Numbered from the stretch's first letter, positions 36,350 to 45,036 are shown. The stretch is DNA of 63,534 bases from Acidobacteriota bacterium (GCA_014584695.1 JACTMI010000005.1:1-63534); one strand, 5' to 3'. Numbers and translations: made by a program. Notes: generated by a model from the letters alone, not told the origin.

Positions 36350-38146
36350 ATGACGCGCCGACTCTTCCTGCTCGCCCCACTCCTCGCCCTGCTCGCCGCG
36401 GCCGCAGCCGCGGCCGGCTTCCGGCCGGCCCCGCTCTTCGGCGCCGACGTCCGCAGTCTGGTCTTCGATCCGAGCGAGCCCGACCGGGCCTTCGCCGGGA
36501 CTTCGGCCGGTCACGTCTATCGCAGCGACGACGGCGGCGAGAGCTGGCGCAACGCCGGCATCGAGGTTCCGTTCCCCGGTTGGGTGGTGGGTTCGCTGCT
36601 GTTCGATCCCAACCGCCCGGAGCGGCTCTGGGCGGGGATGTGGGGGATCTGGGGCGGAGGCCTGGTGGCTTTCTCCGACGACCGGGGCGCCAGCTGGACG
36701 GTCCGCACCGCCGGGCTGGCCGACGGCGACCAGGTCTACGCTTTGGCGCCGGTTCCGGGCGCGCCGGACCGGCTCTATGCCGGCACCCGGAGCGGGGTCT
36801 GGGGGAGCGACGACGCCGGGGCGAGCTGGCGCCTGCTGAGCGGCGGCGTCGCCGATCTCGTCCACGTGTCGAGCCTGCTGGTCGACAGCTCGGATCCGAG
36901 CCGGGTGATCGCCGGCACGTGGCGGCGCGCTTACCGCAGCGACGACGGCGGCGCGACCTGGCGCGGGATCTTCGAGGGGATGGTGCTCGACACCGAGCTG
37001 TTCGCCATGCGGCCGATCCCGGGGCGCGCCGGGGAGCTCTGGGCGGCGACCTGCGGCTGGGTCTATCGGGGCGAACGGCTGGGCGAGAAGTGGACGCGCT
37101 CGACGACCGGTTTCGAGGAGCGGCGGGTGCCGAGCTTCGACGTGCTGTCGCCCGAGCGGTTGCTCGCCGGCACGGTCGCCGGCCTCCACCTCTCGACCGA
37201 CGGTGGCGCCAGCTTCCGCCGGGTCGGGCCGAGAGAGCTCGCGGTGCTCGCGCTGGCGCACCATCCCGCGCGGCCGGAGCGGGTGCTCGTCGGCACCGAG
37301 GGCGCCGGCGTCTGGCTCTCGCGCGACGGCGGCGAGACGCTCTCGGCGCGTCCGGTGGCGAAAGTCAACGTGCGCGTGCCGGCGCTCGCCGCGGCTGGCG
37401 ATGCCGTCTTCGCGGCGATCGCTCACGCGGGGCCCCTCTCCGGCGTCTATCGCTCGCCCGACGGCGGCGTTTCGTTCGAGCCCCAGCCGGCGCGCCTGCC
37501 GACCGTGCTCGACCTCGCCACCCACGAGGGCCGGCTGTTCGCAGCGACGGAGAAGGGGCTGTTCGAGAGCAGCGGCGGCGAGTGGCGGCAAGTCGCCGAG
37601 CTGGGTGAGAGTCGAGTCGAGCAGCTGGTCGCCGGCGACGGGCGGCTGGTGGCGCGCGCCCGCGACGGCATCGCCGAGTGGGTGGCGGGCCGCTTCGTCC
37701 GCCGCGCCGAGCGGGGCACTGGCGCGAGCTCGGTGGCGCTCGCGCGCGGGGCGCTCTGGCTGCTCGGCGGCGACGGGCTGCGGCGCATCGGCGCCGACGG
37801 CTCGACGTCAGCTTCCAGCGTACCGTTCCCGGGGGGCGGGTTCGCCGCCGCGGGCGAGACCCTGGTCTACGCCGGGGCCGGCGGCCTCTACCTGCACGAT
37901 CCCTCGCACGGCTGGGTGGAGTTGGCGCGCGAGCGCTCGCGCGCGGTCACCACCGGGCACCGGCGCTTCCCGGCGGTGGCGCAGATGGGCGGAGGGCTCT
38001 TCCTGGTCGACCGCGAGCGGGCGCGGCTGGTTCCCCTGGCGCCCCCCTTCGCCGCCGTCGAGCTGCTGTCGGCGCTCGCGGTCGGCGACCGCCTGCTCCT
38101 CGGCTCCTCCGGCTACGGCCTCTGGGAGACGGCGCTGCCCGACTGA
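36350..38146 (+). CDS. exported BNR/Asp-box beta-propeller protein
   Basis: 598 residues with a signal peptide (1-22). At least seven Asp boxes of the form SxDxGxxW occur about 45-60 residues apart: SDDGGESW, SDDRGASW, SDDAGASW, SDDGGATW, STDGGASF, SRDGGETL, SPDGGVSF. The fold matches sortilin/YCF48-like propellers. The last two blades are degenerate, and its 3' end contains a 30-base stretch repeated at 39286. No catalytic residues visible. Likely binding or assembly outside the inner membrane. Confidence 0.85.
   Translation: MTRRLFLLAPLLALLAAAAAAAGFRPAPLFGADVRSLVFDPSEPDRAFAGTSAGHVYRSDDGGESWRNAGIEVPFPGWVVGSLLFDPNRPERLWAGMWGIWGGGLVAFSDDRGASWTVRTAGLADGDQVYALAPVPGAPDRLYAGTRSGVWGSDDAGASWRLLSGGVADLVHVSSLLVDSSDPSRVIAGTWRRAYRSDDGGATWRGIFEGMVLDTELFAMRPIPGRAGELWAATCGWVYRGERLGEKWTRSTTGFEERRVPSFDVLSPERLLAGTVAGLHLSTDGGASFRRVGPRELAVLALAHHPARPERVLVGTEGAGVWLSRDGGETLSARPVAKVNVRVPALAAAGDAVFAAIAHAGPLSGVYRSPDGGVSFEPQPARLPTVLDLATHEGRLFAATEKGLFESSGGEWRQVAELGESRVEQLVAGDGRLVARARDGIAEWVAGRFVRRAERGTGASSVALARGALWLLGGDGLRRIGADGSTSASSVPFPGGGFAAAGETLVYAGAGGLYLHDPSHGWVELARERSRAVTTGHRRFPAVAQMGGGLFLVDRERARLVPLAPPFAAVELLSALAVGDRLLLGSSGYGLWETALPD
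38077..38106 (+). repeat. 30-base exact direct repeat, copy 1
   Basis: Inside the BNR gene near its 3' end, encoding VGDRLLLGS. An identical 30 bases occur at 39286-39315 in the same orientation, 1209 bases downstream. Flanking bases differ at both ends. Confidence 0.9.
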
Positions 38147-38332
38147 CGGCGCGTCGACGCTCGCCGGCAGCGCCGCCGCACGCGGCTCGGTCTCGACTCT
38201 CAGGGGCGCTGTGCCGCCCGCCGAGTGGCGAGTCACGGCTCCCCTCCGAGAGACCGGCGACGACGCCGGCAAGTCCACGCTCGGCTCCCGCCGGGCGCCC
38301 GCAACGTGAGATGCTCGCCCACCGGAGGGCTC

Positions 38333-39094
38333 ATGCGACACCTCGGCATTCTCGCGCACAGCATCGAGGGAGCGATGCTGTGTTTCCGCACGTTCTGCCA
38401 CGAGGGGTTCCAGACGCTGGGGCCCCACGATCACCCGGACGTGACGTTGGACTGCATCGCCATGGCGAAGTGCATGGCCGGCTGGGAGGCCGGCGATCAG
38501 GTGGTGGTCCGCGCGGTGCACGCGACGAGCGTGGAGCGCCTGGCGGGAGCGGGCGCCGACTACTTCGTCTGTCCGGACAACACGTCGCATCTCGCGCTCG
38601 AGGCGCCGGGCCCCGACCTCGCGCTCCCTGGCCTGCACATCGCCGAGGAGGTCGCCGCGCAGGCGGCCGCGCAGGGGCGTCGCCGGGTCGGCGTGCTAGG
38701 AACGAAGTACACGATGACGGGTCCGGTCTACCCGCGCGCCCTCGGCGGCCGCGGCATCGAGGCGGTCGTCCCCGACGCCGCCGAGCGCGAGGCGCTGAAC
38801 CGCATTATTTTCGACGAGCTGGTCGCCGGCGTCTTCACCGCCGCGTCGCGCACCATCTTCGTACGCGCGATCGACTCCTTGGCCGCCCGCGGATGCGACG
38901 CGGTCGCCCTGGTCTGCACCGAGATCCCGATCCTGATCGCTCCCGAAGACTCGCCGCTCCCCACCCTCGACTCCACCCGTCTCCTCGCCCGCGCCGCGTT
39001 CCGCGTCGCCGTGGGTGACCGGCCACTGCCCACTTGGCGCGGCGGGCCGATGGCCGGCGAAGTTGGCTCGGCGCCGACCGCGCACCTGCGATAG
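38333..39094 (+). CDS. aspartate/glutamate racemase family protein
   Basis: 253 residues; ATG behind GGAGGG. Both catalytic cysteines are visible: C80 in FVCPDNTSH and C195 in LVCTEIP. The opening LGILAHSIEGAMLCFRTFC is unusual for the family, which often starts with IGIIGGMG. It may racemise Asp or Glu, or act on a related substrate. It stands alone between the BNR gene and the RHS island; the segment carrying it lies between the two 30-base direct repeats. Confidence 0.82.
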   Translation: MRHLGILAHSIEGAMLCFRTFCHEGFQTLGPHDHPDVTLDCIAMAKCMAGWEAGDQVVVRAVHATSVERLAGAGADYFVCPDNTSHLALEAPGPDLALPGLHIAEEVAAQAAAQGRRRVGVLGTKYTMTGPVYPRALGGRGIEAVVPDAAEREALNRIIFDELVAGVFTAASRTIFVRAIDSLAARGCDAVALVCTEIPILIAPEDSPLPTLDSTRLLARAAFRVAVGDRPLPTWRGGPMAGEVGSAPTAHLR

Positions 39095-39424
39095 ACAGCC
39101 CACCCCGCGACGGCCGGTGTTTTCTCGAGGGGACGGCCGAGGACCGGCGCCGGCACCAGCGGTCTAGCCGAGCTCGCCCTTCACTCCGCCGACGGGAAGC
39201 ACGGGAAGCTGGCGTGGTCGGTGACAGGCTCGAACGGCCGGCCGAGGGCGTTGGAGTAGGCACCGCGTGGTGCCCAGCCAGAGACCGCGGTCGGCGACCG
39301 CCTGCTCCTCGGCTCTTTCGAGAGGTCGACCGAGTGGAGTTACAGCTCCGGTTTCCCGGCCTTCCCGACACTCATCACTCGCCCCTCCTCGGTCGCGGGG
39401 TGCCCGATCTCGCGCGAGACGGCA
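39095..39424 (+). other. 330-base stretch without an intact gene; 5' breakpoint of the RHS gene
   Basis: The RHS reading frame is open upstream of its first ATG, back to a stop at 39257-39259. Its RHS-like character (STEWSYSSGFPAFPTLITRPS) is visible only from about 39330. Just before this lies the 30-base repeat copy (39286-39315). The first 190 bases hold no recognisable gene. Confidence 0.6.
39286..39315 (+). repeat. 30-base exact direct repeat, copy 2
   Basis: Identical to 38077-38106. It sits exactly where RHS-like sequence begins, so it probably marks a rearrangement join (or an assembly join). Confidence 0.9.
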
Positions 39425-42328
39425 ATGGACTACGACCCCACCTCGGGCAACCTGCTCTCTCGTACCGAGAGCGGCTGCGAGTCGAACGGAGGCACGGTCA
39501 CGACCTTCGCTCTCACGACCCTCTATGACTACTCTCAGACCACAGCGGCCAGCCCCAGCGCCGTCGATCCGCCAGGATACGTCTCCACCGGCGAGGACGT
39601 GACGAGCTTCGACTACGACCCGAGTCGAGGCGACCTCGTCGAGACGGCCCGGCACCACCCGCTGCTCGGCACCGAGACTTACGCGCACGACGGATTCAAC
39701 CGGCGAACCGCCGTAACGGACGCCAACGGCGTGCAGACCACGACCACTTACGATGCCCTCGGTCGCGTGACCTCCTCGACCCGCAAGGGAGCCACTGCCC
39801 AGGCGGACGAGCGCACCGAGTACTTCTACACGCAGCTCGGAGACCTGTTCTGCGTCCGTCTTCCCGAAGGCAACGGCATCCTCTACGAGTACGAGACCGC
39901 CACGGGCCGCCTGCATACGATCACCCGCGGGACCGCCATAGCAGGCACCCCCTCGCCGCCTTCGACCTGCCTCAACGCGAGCCTGCCGCGGGAGCGCCAG
40001 GTCATGACGTTCGAGCCGTACGGTCGCGTCGCGACCGAACGGCGCGAGCGCTGCTCCGGCTCCGGGTGCAGCTGGGTCGTGGATGCGCAGACCGAGCATC
40101 AATACTCTTCCCGCTGCAATCGAGATCGCACGATCGACGCCCCCGGTAGCCCCGCGGAAGCGATCACGGAGCTCGAGTACACCTGCGACGGCGCTCTCGC
40201 GCGAGTCTGGGATCTCCTGCGCCCACGGGGGACCTTTCCGTCGTCGCCGTCGCTGCACTACCAGTACGATCTTCTCGACCGCCTGGTGACGACGACTCAA
40301 CCCTGGGCCGGGGCCGGCGGAGGGGTCGCGGTCACGGCCTACGCGTACGACGCTCACGACCGGCTCGCCGCCGTCGTGGACGCCGTCGGCAACGAGACCC
40401 TGTACGAGTTCTCCGATCGGGACCTACTGACCCGCCAGCTCTCGCCGGTTGCCGGGGAGACACGGTACTCCTACAATGAGCACGGAGAGCTCGTCGAACA
40501 GATCGACGCCCGCGGCATCGTGACTACGCGCACCGTTGACGGCGCAGATCGGGTGCTGGCCATCGACCACGATGGGGAACCCCAGCTGCTGACCACCTTC
40601 AGCTACGGCACGAATCCGGCCGCTTTCGATTTCGGGCGGCTCACCGGGATCACGCGAACCGGCGCGACGGTGGGCTACGCTTACGATCGTTTCGGCCGGG
40701 TGATCCAGGACGGCGCGCTCGGCTTCGACTACGACAAGAACGGCCGCAGGAAGACGGTGGTTTACCCGGGCGGGGATGTCGCCAGCTACAGCTTCGATTT
40801 CGCCGACCGTGAGTCGGGAGTGGCGCTCGACTCCGGCTCTGGGCCGGCCACGCTCGCGAGCGCCTCGCTCTACACCGCGTTCGGGCCGCTGAGGCAGTTG
40901 ACCTTCGGCTCGACCCCGGCGCGCACGGAGACGAGAACGTTCGATTTGCGCCTCGCCCCGGCCTCGATCTCGGTCTCCGGCGGTCTGTTCTCCTGGGGCT
41001 ACACGCTCGACAAGGTGGGCAACGTCCTCGCGATCGACGACGGCTCGCCCCAGGACCTCGACCGGTTCTTCAGCTACCAGGACGTCCACTACTTCCTGAC
41101 CGCCGAGAACAGTGCCTTCGCTCGGCGCACCTGGACCTACGACAAGGTCGGCAATCGTCTCGAGTTCACGGACGGCATCGAGGCCGGCCGCTACGTTTAC
41201 GCCACGGGCCCCACCGGCGGAAACACCCGACTCGAGCAGATCTGGAGCGCCCACGGCCACGGCCCCGATGCGCTGCAGCGGCGCTACGAACACGACGCGG
41301 CTGGCAACGTCATCCTGACCGAGAACCCGTTCCTCAAGGACGCGCAGTTCGTCGACTACAGCGTAGATGCCACGGGCTCGCTGGCGTCGCTCTCGGCGCT
41401 GCAAGGCGAGCGGCTCGACTTCTTCTACGACGGCCGCGGGTTCCTGCGCGAGGGTCAAGTCATCCAGCGGCCTTATGTCGAGACTTCGTACGACTCGTCC
41501 GGGCGGCTCTTCTCGCTGAGCTTCGGCGCCGCGCCCGGCAGCGGCGCACCCTCGAGTCACGTGGTCTACCTGGCCGGTCGGCCGGTGGCCCAGATCGACC
41601 GCGACTCGCAGCAGATCCCGCGGGCCACGTTCCTGGTCACCGACCACCTCGGCACCCCGGCTCTCGCCTTCGACGCGAGCGGCAGCGCGACCTGGTCCGG
41701 AGGCTTCACCGCCTTCGGCTCCGACTGGCAGGCCGGCACGCCCGCCGGCGCCCTCGAGAACGGCATCTACCTCCGCCTTCCCGGGCAATGGGACCACCTC
41801 TTCTGGCGCCGCGAGCTCTCCCAAGGCGAAGGAGATGACCTCTACTACAACGTCCACCGCTGGTATGAGACGCAGACGGGACGCTTCACGACCCCGGACC
41901 CCGAATGGGATGGCGACTACATTGGGATTAACCACTTCACGTACGCTGTCAGCAATCCCATGCGCTTCATAGATGTAACGGGGCGAAGGTACTGGCCGCC
42001 CGGAATCGGTGGTTTTGTCCAGAACAACTCGAGCTGTGGCTTGCTCGCTTTCGGGGACCCCGGCCCGTTCTCACCGTCTGGTCCGATTGGCGTGCCACCG
42101 CGCAGGGCGAGTCTGTTTGGCCTGACTGTCATCGCCGGAACAACACCGACCTTCGGAGATGTCGATTTCATCTGTGTCGGTGGCGAGTGGAGGAAGATCC
42201 GTGGCCCGGTCATGATCACTCGTCAGCGCCAACTTCGTACGATTCTTCCAGCTCGGCCGGCCACTCCAGACGAGCTGAAAGGCCTTCCTCCGTGCCAGGA
42301 CCCGCCTTGCGACTGCGTGGAACCGTGA
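39425..42328 (+). CDS. RHS/YD-repeat protein with variable C-terminal tip, 5'-truncated
   Basis: 967 residues from the first ATG, which lacks a good ribosome site. Many YD repeats are present (YDALGRVTSSTRKG, YDAHDRLAAVVDAVGNETLYE, YDRFGRVIQDG, YDKVGNRLEFTDG). The conserved RHS core end is clear: TDHLGTPALAFDASG, then YYNVHRWYETQTGRFTTPDP and FTYAVSNPMRFIDVTGR. The last ~113 residues (from about 853) are a separate tip of unknown fold with six Cys near its end. There is no signal peptide, PAAR or other N-terminal delivery domain. Related proteins are polymorphic toxins delivered between cells; here the N-terminus is lost, so it may be a remnant or silent reservoir. Confidence 0.85.
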   Translation: MDYDPTSGNLLSRTESGCESNGGTVTTFALTTLYDYSQTTAASPSAVDPPGYVSTGEDVTSFDYDPSRGDLVETARHHPLLGTETYAHDGFNRRTAVTDANGVQTTTTYDALGRVTSSTRKGATAQADERTEYFYTQLGDLFCVRLPEGNGILYEYETATGRLHTITRGTAIAGTPSPPSTCLNASLPRERQVMTFEPYGRVATERRERCSGSGCSWVVDAQTEHQYSSRCNRDRTIDAPGSPAEAITELEYTCDGALARVWDLLRPRGTFPSSPSLHYQYDLLDRLVTTTQPWAGAGGGVAVTAYAYDAHDRLAAVVDAVGNETLYEFSDRDLLTRQLSPVAGETRYSYNEHGELVEQIDARGIVTTRTVDGADRVLAIDHDGEPQLLTTFSYGTNPAAFDFGRLTGITRTGATVGYAYDRFGRVIQDGALGFDYDKNGRRKTVVYPGGDVASYSFDFADRESGVALDSGSGPATLASASLYTAFGPLRQLTFGSTPARTETRTFDLRLAPASISVSGGLFSWGYTLDKVGNVLAIDDGSPQDLDRFFSYQDVHYFLTAENSAFARRTWTYDKVGNRLEFTDGIEAGRYVYATGPTGGNTRLEQIWSAHGHGPDALQRRYEHDAAGNVILTENPFLKDAQFVDYSVDATGSLASLSALQGERLDFFYDGRGFLREGQVIQRPYVETSYDSSGRLFSLSFGAAPGSGAPSSHVVYLAGRPVAQIDRDSQQIPRATFLVTDHLGTPALAFDASGSATWSGGFTAFGSDWQAGTPAGALENGIYLRLPGQWDHLFWRRELSQGEGDDLYYNVHRWYETQTGRFTTPDPEWDGDYIGINHFTYAVSNPMRFIDVTGRRYWPPGIGGFVQNNSSCGLLAFGDPGPFSPSGPIGVPPRRASLFGLTVIAGTTPTFGDVDFICVGGEWRKIRGPVMITRQRQLRTILPARPATPDELKGLPPCQDPPCDCVEP

Positions 42329-42648
42329 CCGCGCTACGTCGCTGGCTGTATTGCGCGCTTGCCCTGGGCGTCGCGCTCTACGCAAGTTGCGGAGCGAGGT
42401 ACTTCCTCATCGACCGTGACTATGAGCGCTTGGTCAAGTCGAATCCGAGCGACCGCAAGGCAGTCGAGAGCGTGCTCGCCAACTACTCCGCTAGAGAGAT
42501 CACTGACCCGCGGGATATGCAGCAAAATCTGAGAACTCAGACACTCGGGGGCAGGCACTACTGGCGGTACACCCGCTTGGGCCTCTCAATCGACGTCATT
42601 CTCGAGGAGAACCAGCACGTCTACGCTATCTGGCCCGACTACGAGTAG
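42325..42648 (+). CDS. small membrane or lipoprotein, candidate immunity protein for RHS tip 1
   Basis: 107 residues. GTG overlaps the RHS stop (GTGA). N-terminal hydrophobic segment LYCALALGVALYASC, a possible but imperfect lipobox, then a polar region SNPSDRKAVESVLANYSARE, then LSIDVILEENQHVYAIWPDY. No family recognised. A small gene overlapping the 3' end of an RHS gene is the standard place for its immunity gene, so the call rests on position. Confidence 0.6.
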   Translation: MTALRRWLYCALALGVALYASCGARYFLIDRDYERLVKSNPSDRKAVESVLANYSAREITDPRDMQQNLRTQTLGGRHYWRYTRLGLSIDVILEENQHVYAIWPDYE

Positions 42649-42673
42649 ATGGGAATGCCAGCCTCATGGTGTC

Positions 42674-43249
42674 CACCGGTGGTATGAACCGCAGACGGGA
42701 AGGTACGCGAGCGCCGACCCGGCGCTGCTCGACCCCCCGGCTCAGGCTGGTGCGGGCGGCGGCGGCTATCTCTTCGGGCTAGTGGGGGGAACCGGGGATG
42801 CGAGTCAGACCACCGCCCTCTCACACCTCTACCTGTATGCAGCCGCGAATCCTCTGCTGTGGGTCGATCGCTATGGACTCGCCCCCTGCCCGCCCCCTGC
42901 GGACACATCCTGCCTGGAGCCGAGCTCCGGCTGTTGTGTTCAAGCGTGCATAGCAAACGCGAGATTCGCCCTCTGTGAGGGGCGCAAGATCGCTTTCCGA
43001 AAGGACCTCGGCGTGGCAGTGGGGTCTGGCCTTCTCGCTGGGTACCTGAGCGGCGGAGTGGTCGTCGCTTGCCTTGTGGCGCCCGTCGCCTACCTGGCGT
43101 CGAAGGCTGTGAGCACAGAGGAAGTCGCCGTGGTGAGCGGGAACAAGGCTTTCTTCATGAGCTGCTACAGTCGATGTCGACCCTTTTGCCCCAGCGGCGG
43201 GTGCTCACCCGACGCACTCTGGGGCCGGCTCGTCAATGAGGACATCTAG
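42674..43249 (+). pseudogene. orphan RHS C-terminal cassette with second toxin-like tip
   Basis: In one frame this encodes VHRWYEPQTGRYASADP, then HLYLYAAANPLLWVDRYGL, the end of an RHS core, followed by a different ~120-residue tip. The DNA at 42672-42703 matches the equivalent part of the upstream RHS gene (41857-41888) at about 29 of 32 bases. There is no proper start; the first GTG in frame is at 42782, within the core remnant. The tip carries about 11 Cys and a long hydrophobic stretch (GVAVGSGLLAGYLSGGVVVA). It looks like a displaced cassette that could recombine onto the full RHS gene. Confidence 0.75.
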
Positions 43250-43602
43250 TGAGCCCTGAGAGTAGGTCGGTTGGAAGACGGCTCCTGTGGTACATGCTCT
43301 GCGCAATTGTCGGCGTCGGCGCATTGGCCGGGCTCGACTTCCTCGATCGGGAAGACCAGAAGAGCCTTCAGGCTCTGCGGCGGATGCATGCCGAGGGCCT
43401 AGGCCCTGACCCGGACTCGATATTCGACACTCCGAGTGCCCGCACGCGTAGGCGAGCCGTGGGCCTCGGAGCGCTGTTGTTGGCGCTTATCGCCCGAGAT
43501 GAATGGGTGGCTAGGCGCTCAAAGGGAAAGCGAGATGGAAACGGGGGCTCCAGCGAGGCTGGGGTGCGGGCGGAGAGCGATAGCCTGGTTCAGCGGGAAT
43601 GA
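43249..43602 (+). CDS. small two-helix membrane protein, candidate immunity protein (copy A)
   Basis: 117 residues; GTG shares one base with the stop of the orphan cassette. Hydrophobic segment YMLCAIVGVGALAGLDF, then LDREDQKSLQALRRMHAEGL, then SIFDTPSARTRRRAV and a second hydrophobic segment GLGALLLALIARDEW. It is about half identical over some 64 residues to the protein at 43842-44171. Position right after the tip cassette suggests immunity to that tip. Confidence 0.65.
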   Translation: MSPESRSVGRRLLWYMLCAIVGVGALAGLDFLDREDQKSLQALRRMHAEGLGPDPDSIFDTPSARTRRRAVGLGALLLALIARDEWVARRSKGKRDGNGGSSEAGVRAESDSLVQRE

Positions 43603-43841
43603 GCGCGGATTGTCATCTCCGAGCCAGGCCGCCGCTGTTTCCAGAACGGAATAATGCTCGAAACAGCGACACCTCGCAGATCGACACCTCTGGAATCGCC
43701 GTTGGACTAGGGAGTGGGCCATCTTCGACGGTCCGATCCCTCGAACAAAGCGTCGCGCCGTCCCCGACATGGTGCCATCCGATTCGCAGCGAGCTGTTCT
43801 CCCGATGGCCTCTGGAAGGCCCTCGTGAACGGTGATATCTG
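43603..43841 (+). other. 239-base gap between the two immunity-like genes
   Basis: No convincing gene. Base composition is visibly less GC-rich than the rest of the window. It may be the remains of a lost toxin tip, but no RHS signature is seen. Confidence 0.4.
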
Positions 43842-44171
43842 ATGGTCCGCTCGAAACGCGGACTGCGGCTGCGGGCCCTTTCCTATCTCTTCGCGGCTGC
43901 GATGGCAGCGAGCGCGGTAGTCCTGCTCGACTGGATCGATCGAGAAGAGCGGGACACGTTAGAGGACTTGAGGGAGATGCACGAGAAGGGACTGGCGCCC
44001 GATCCGCGACCCATCTTCGACGACCCGGCTGCCAGAACAAGGCGGCGCGCCATCATGTTCGGAACGATCGTGCTTGCCGTTGTTGCGCGGGGCGAGTGGA
44101 ACGCTTGGAAGGTGCGACGCGACCACGAGGGAGTCGTTGCGCACGGTACCGAAGGAAAGGGCACGGGCTGA
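43842..44171 (+). CDS. small two-helix membrane protein, candidate immunity protein (copy B)
   Basis: 109 residues. It shares with copy A the blocks LDWIDREERDTLEDLREMHE, GLAPDPRPIFDDPAARTRRRA and LAVVARGEW, with a hydrophobic segment on each side (ALSYLFAAAMAASAVVLL and MFGTIVLAVVA). Same order and length as copy A, so they are diverged duplicates. No toxin tip remains directly upstream of it. Confidence 0.65.
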   Translation: MVRSKRGLRLRALSYLFAAAMAASAVVLLDWIDREERDTLEDLREMHEKGLAPDPRPIFDDPAARTRRRAIMFGTIVLAVVARGEWNAWKVRRDHEGVVAHGTEGKGTG

Positions 44172-44446
44172 CTGCCGCCTCCCTGGTCGTTGAAGTTCAA
44201 CGAACCGACGCTCTCGAGACGCCGGGTCGAGCTGCCGTCACGCTCCGCACCGCTCGCCCTTGCCGACCTGGCCGCATCGGCGGCGACCTTCGAGGCGAGC
44301 CGCTCGGGGCACTCGAGGGTGGCGAGGTAGCGACGCACCGGCCAATCGAGCCGGAGTAGCCCTTCCCCCGGATGTCCTCCAAGAGCCGAAAAGCCGAGAG
44401 CGCACACTGTCCGATCCGGCGGGCAGATACGGCTTGAAGGGATCGC
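44172..44446. other. 275-base gap between the RHS island and mazF
   Basis: No gene identified. A 17-base inverted repeat lies at 44187-44203. An open frame on the minus strand (YLATLECPERLASKVAADAA) has no recognisable family and no good start. Confidence 0.4.
44187..44203. repeat. 17-base inverted repeat
   Basis: TCGTTGAA-G-TTCAACGA: 8-base arms, one-base centre, 15 bases past the stop of copy B. Could be an operator or recombination site; no T-run for a terminator. Confidence 0.5.
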
Positions 44447-44788
44447 TCAGCGGCCGAGGAGGAGGTCGATGCCGAAGAGGATGGCTTCCAGCTTGCGCGC
44501 GGGCAGCGCGCCGGTCCGATCGGCGAGGAGCGCTCGGTCGAGCGAGACGATCTGGGAGACGTTGGCGACCGAGTCTTTCGGCAGTCCGGTCACGCTTCGG
44601 TCGAGCACGACGTTGCCGGGCGCCGCGCCCCACTTGAGGTTGCTGGTCAGGGGAACACAGACGACGGTGGCCAGCCGGCTGCGATTGAAGGCGTCGGCCT
44701 GGACGACGACCACCGGCCGGCGCAGGCCCGGGCCGGAGCCGACCGGGTCCGGCATTTCGGCCCACCAGACCTCGCCCTGCCGGATCAC
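44447..44788 (-). CDS. mazF: MazF/PemK-type endoribonuclease toxin
   Basis: 113 residues, GTG in a GTGA overlap with the antitoxin stop. Family features: IRQGEVWWAEMPDPVGSGPG, RRPVVVVQADAFN, TVVCVPLTSN and DSVANVSQIVSLDR (a conserved Ser/Thr-Gln region). It cuts mRNA at specific short sites when not held by the antitoxin. Coupled translation after mazE is typical. It flanks the RHS island. Confidence 0.9.
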   Translation of the reverse strand: MIRQGEVWWAEMPDPVGSGPGLRRPVVVVQADAFNRSRLATVVCVPLTSNLKWGAAPGNVVLDRSVTGLPKDSVANVSQIVSLDRALLADRTGALPARKLEAILFGIDLLLGR

Positions 44789-45036
44789 CACTCCGTCCGC
44801 TCGAGCGCTCGCCGCGCGGCCCGTGCCGAGAAGGTCGACTCGGGAGCCGCCTCGGCGACCTCCGAGATCTGATCCAGCGCCCGGTCGACCGCTTCCGTGA
44901 CCTCGGCCGGCGCGTGGCGCGCGAGGTACTCCGCGAGCGCCCGCTGGTAGAGCTCGCTGCGCGAGGTGCCGAGCCGGCTGGCGAGCCGCTCGGCCTCGGA
45001 GAAGAGATCGTCGGAGATCGAGATCGCGATCTTCAT
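44785..45036 (-). CDS. mazE: MazE-like ribbon-helix-helix antitoxin
   Basis: 83 residues from the ATG at 45036; an ATG at 45042 is also in frame. MKIAISISDDLFSEAERLAS then RLGTSRSELYQRALAEYLAR is an RHH DNA-binding unit; the C-terminal half (EVAEAAPESTFSARAARRAL) would wrap the toxin. The -10-like TATACT is directly upstream, so the transcript may be leaderless and self-repressed by the RHH domain. Confidence 0.87.
   Translation of the reverse strand: MKIAISISDDLFSEAERLASRLGTSRSELYQRALAEYLARHAPAEVTEAVDRALDQISEVAEAAPESTFSARAARRALERTEW

Noticed and set aside
44421-44460. DPAGRYGLKG-like phrase as a further RHS core end
   Set aside because: Too short, no upstream YD or HRWYE sequence in frame; probably chance.
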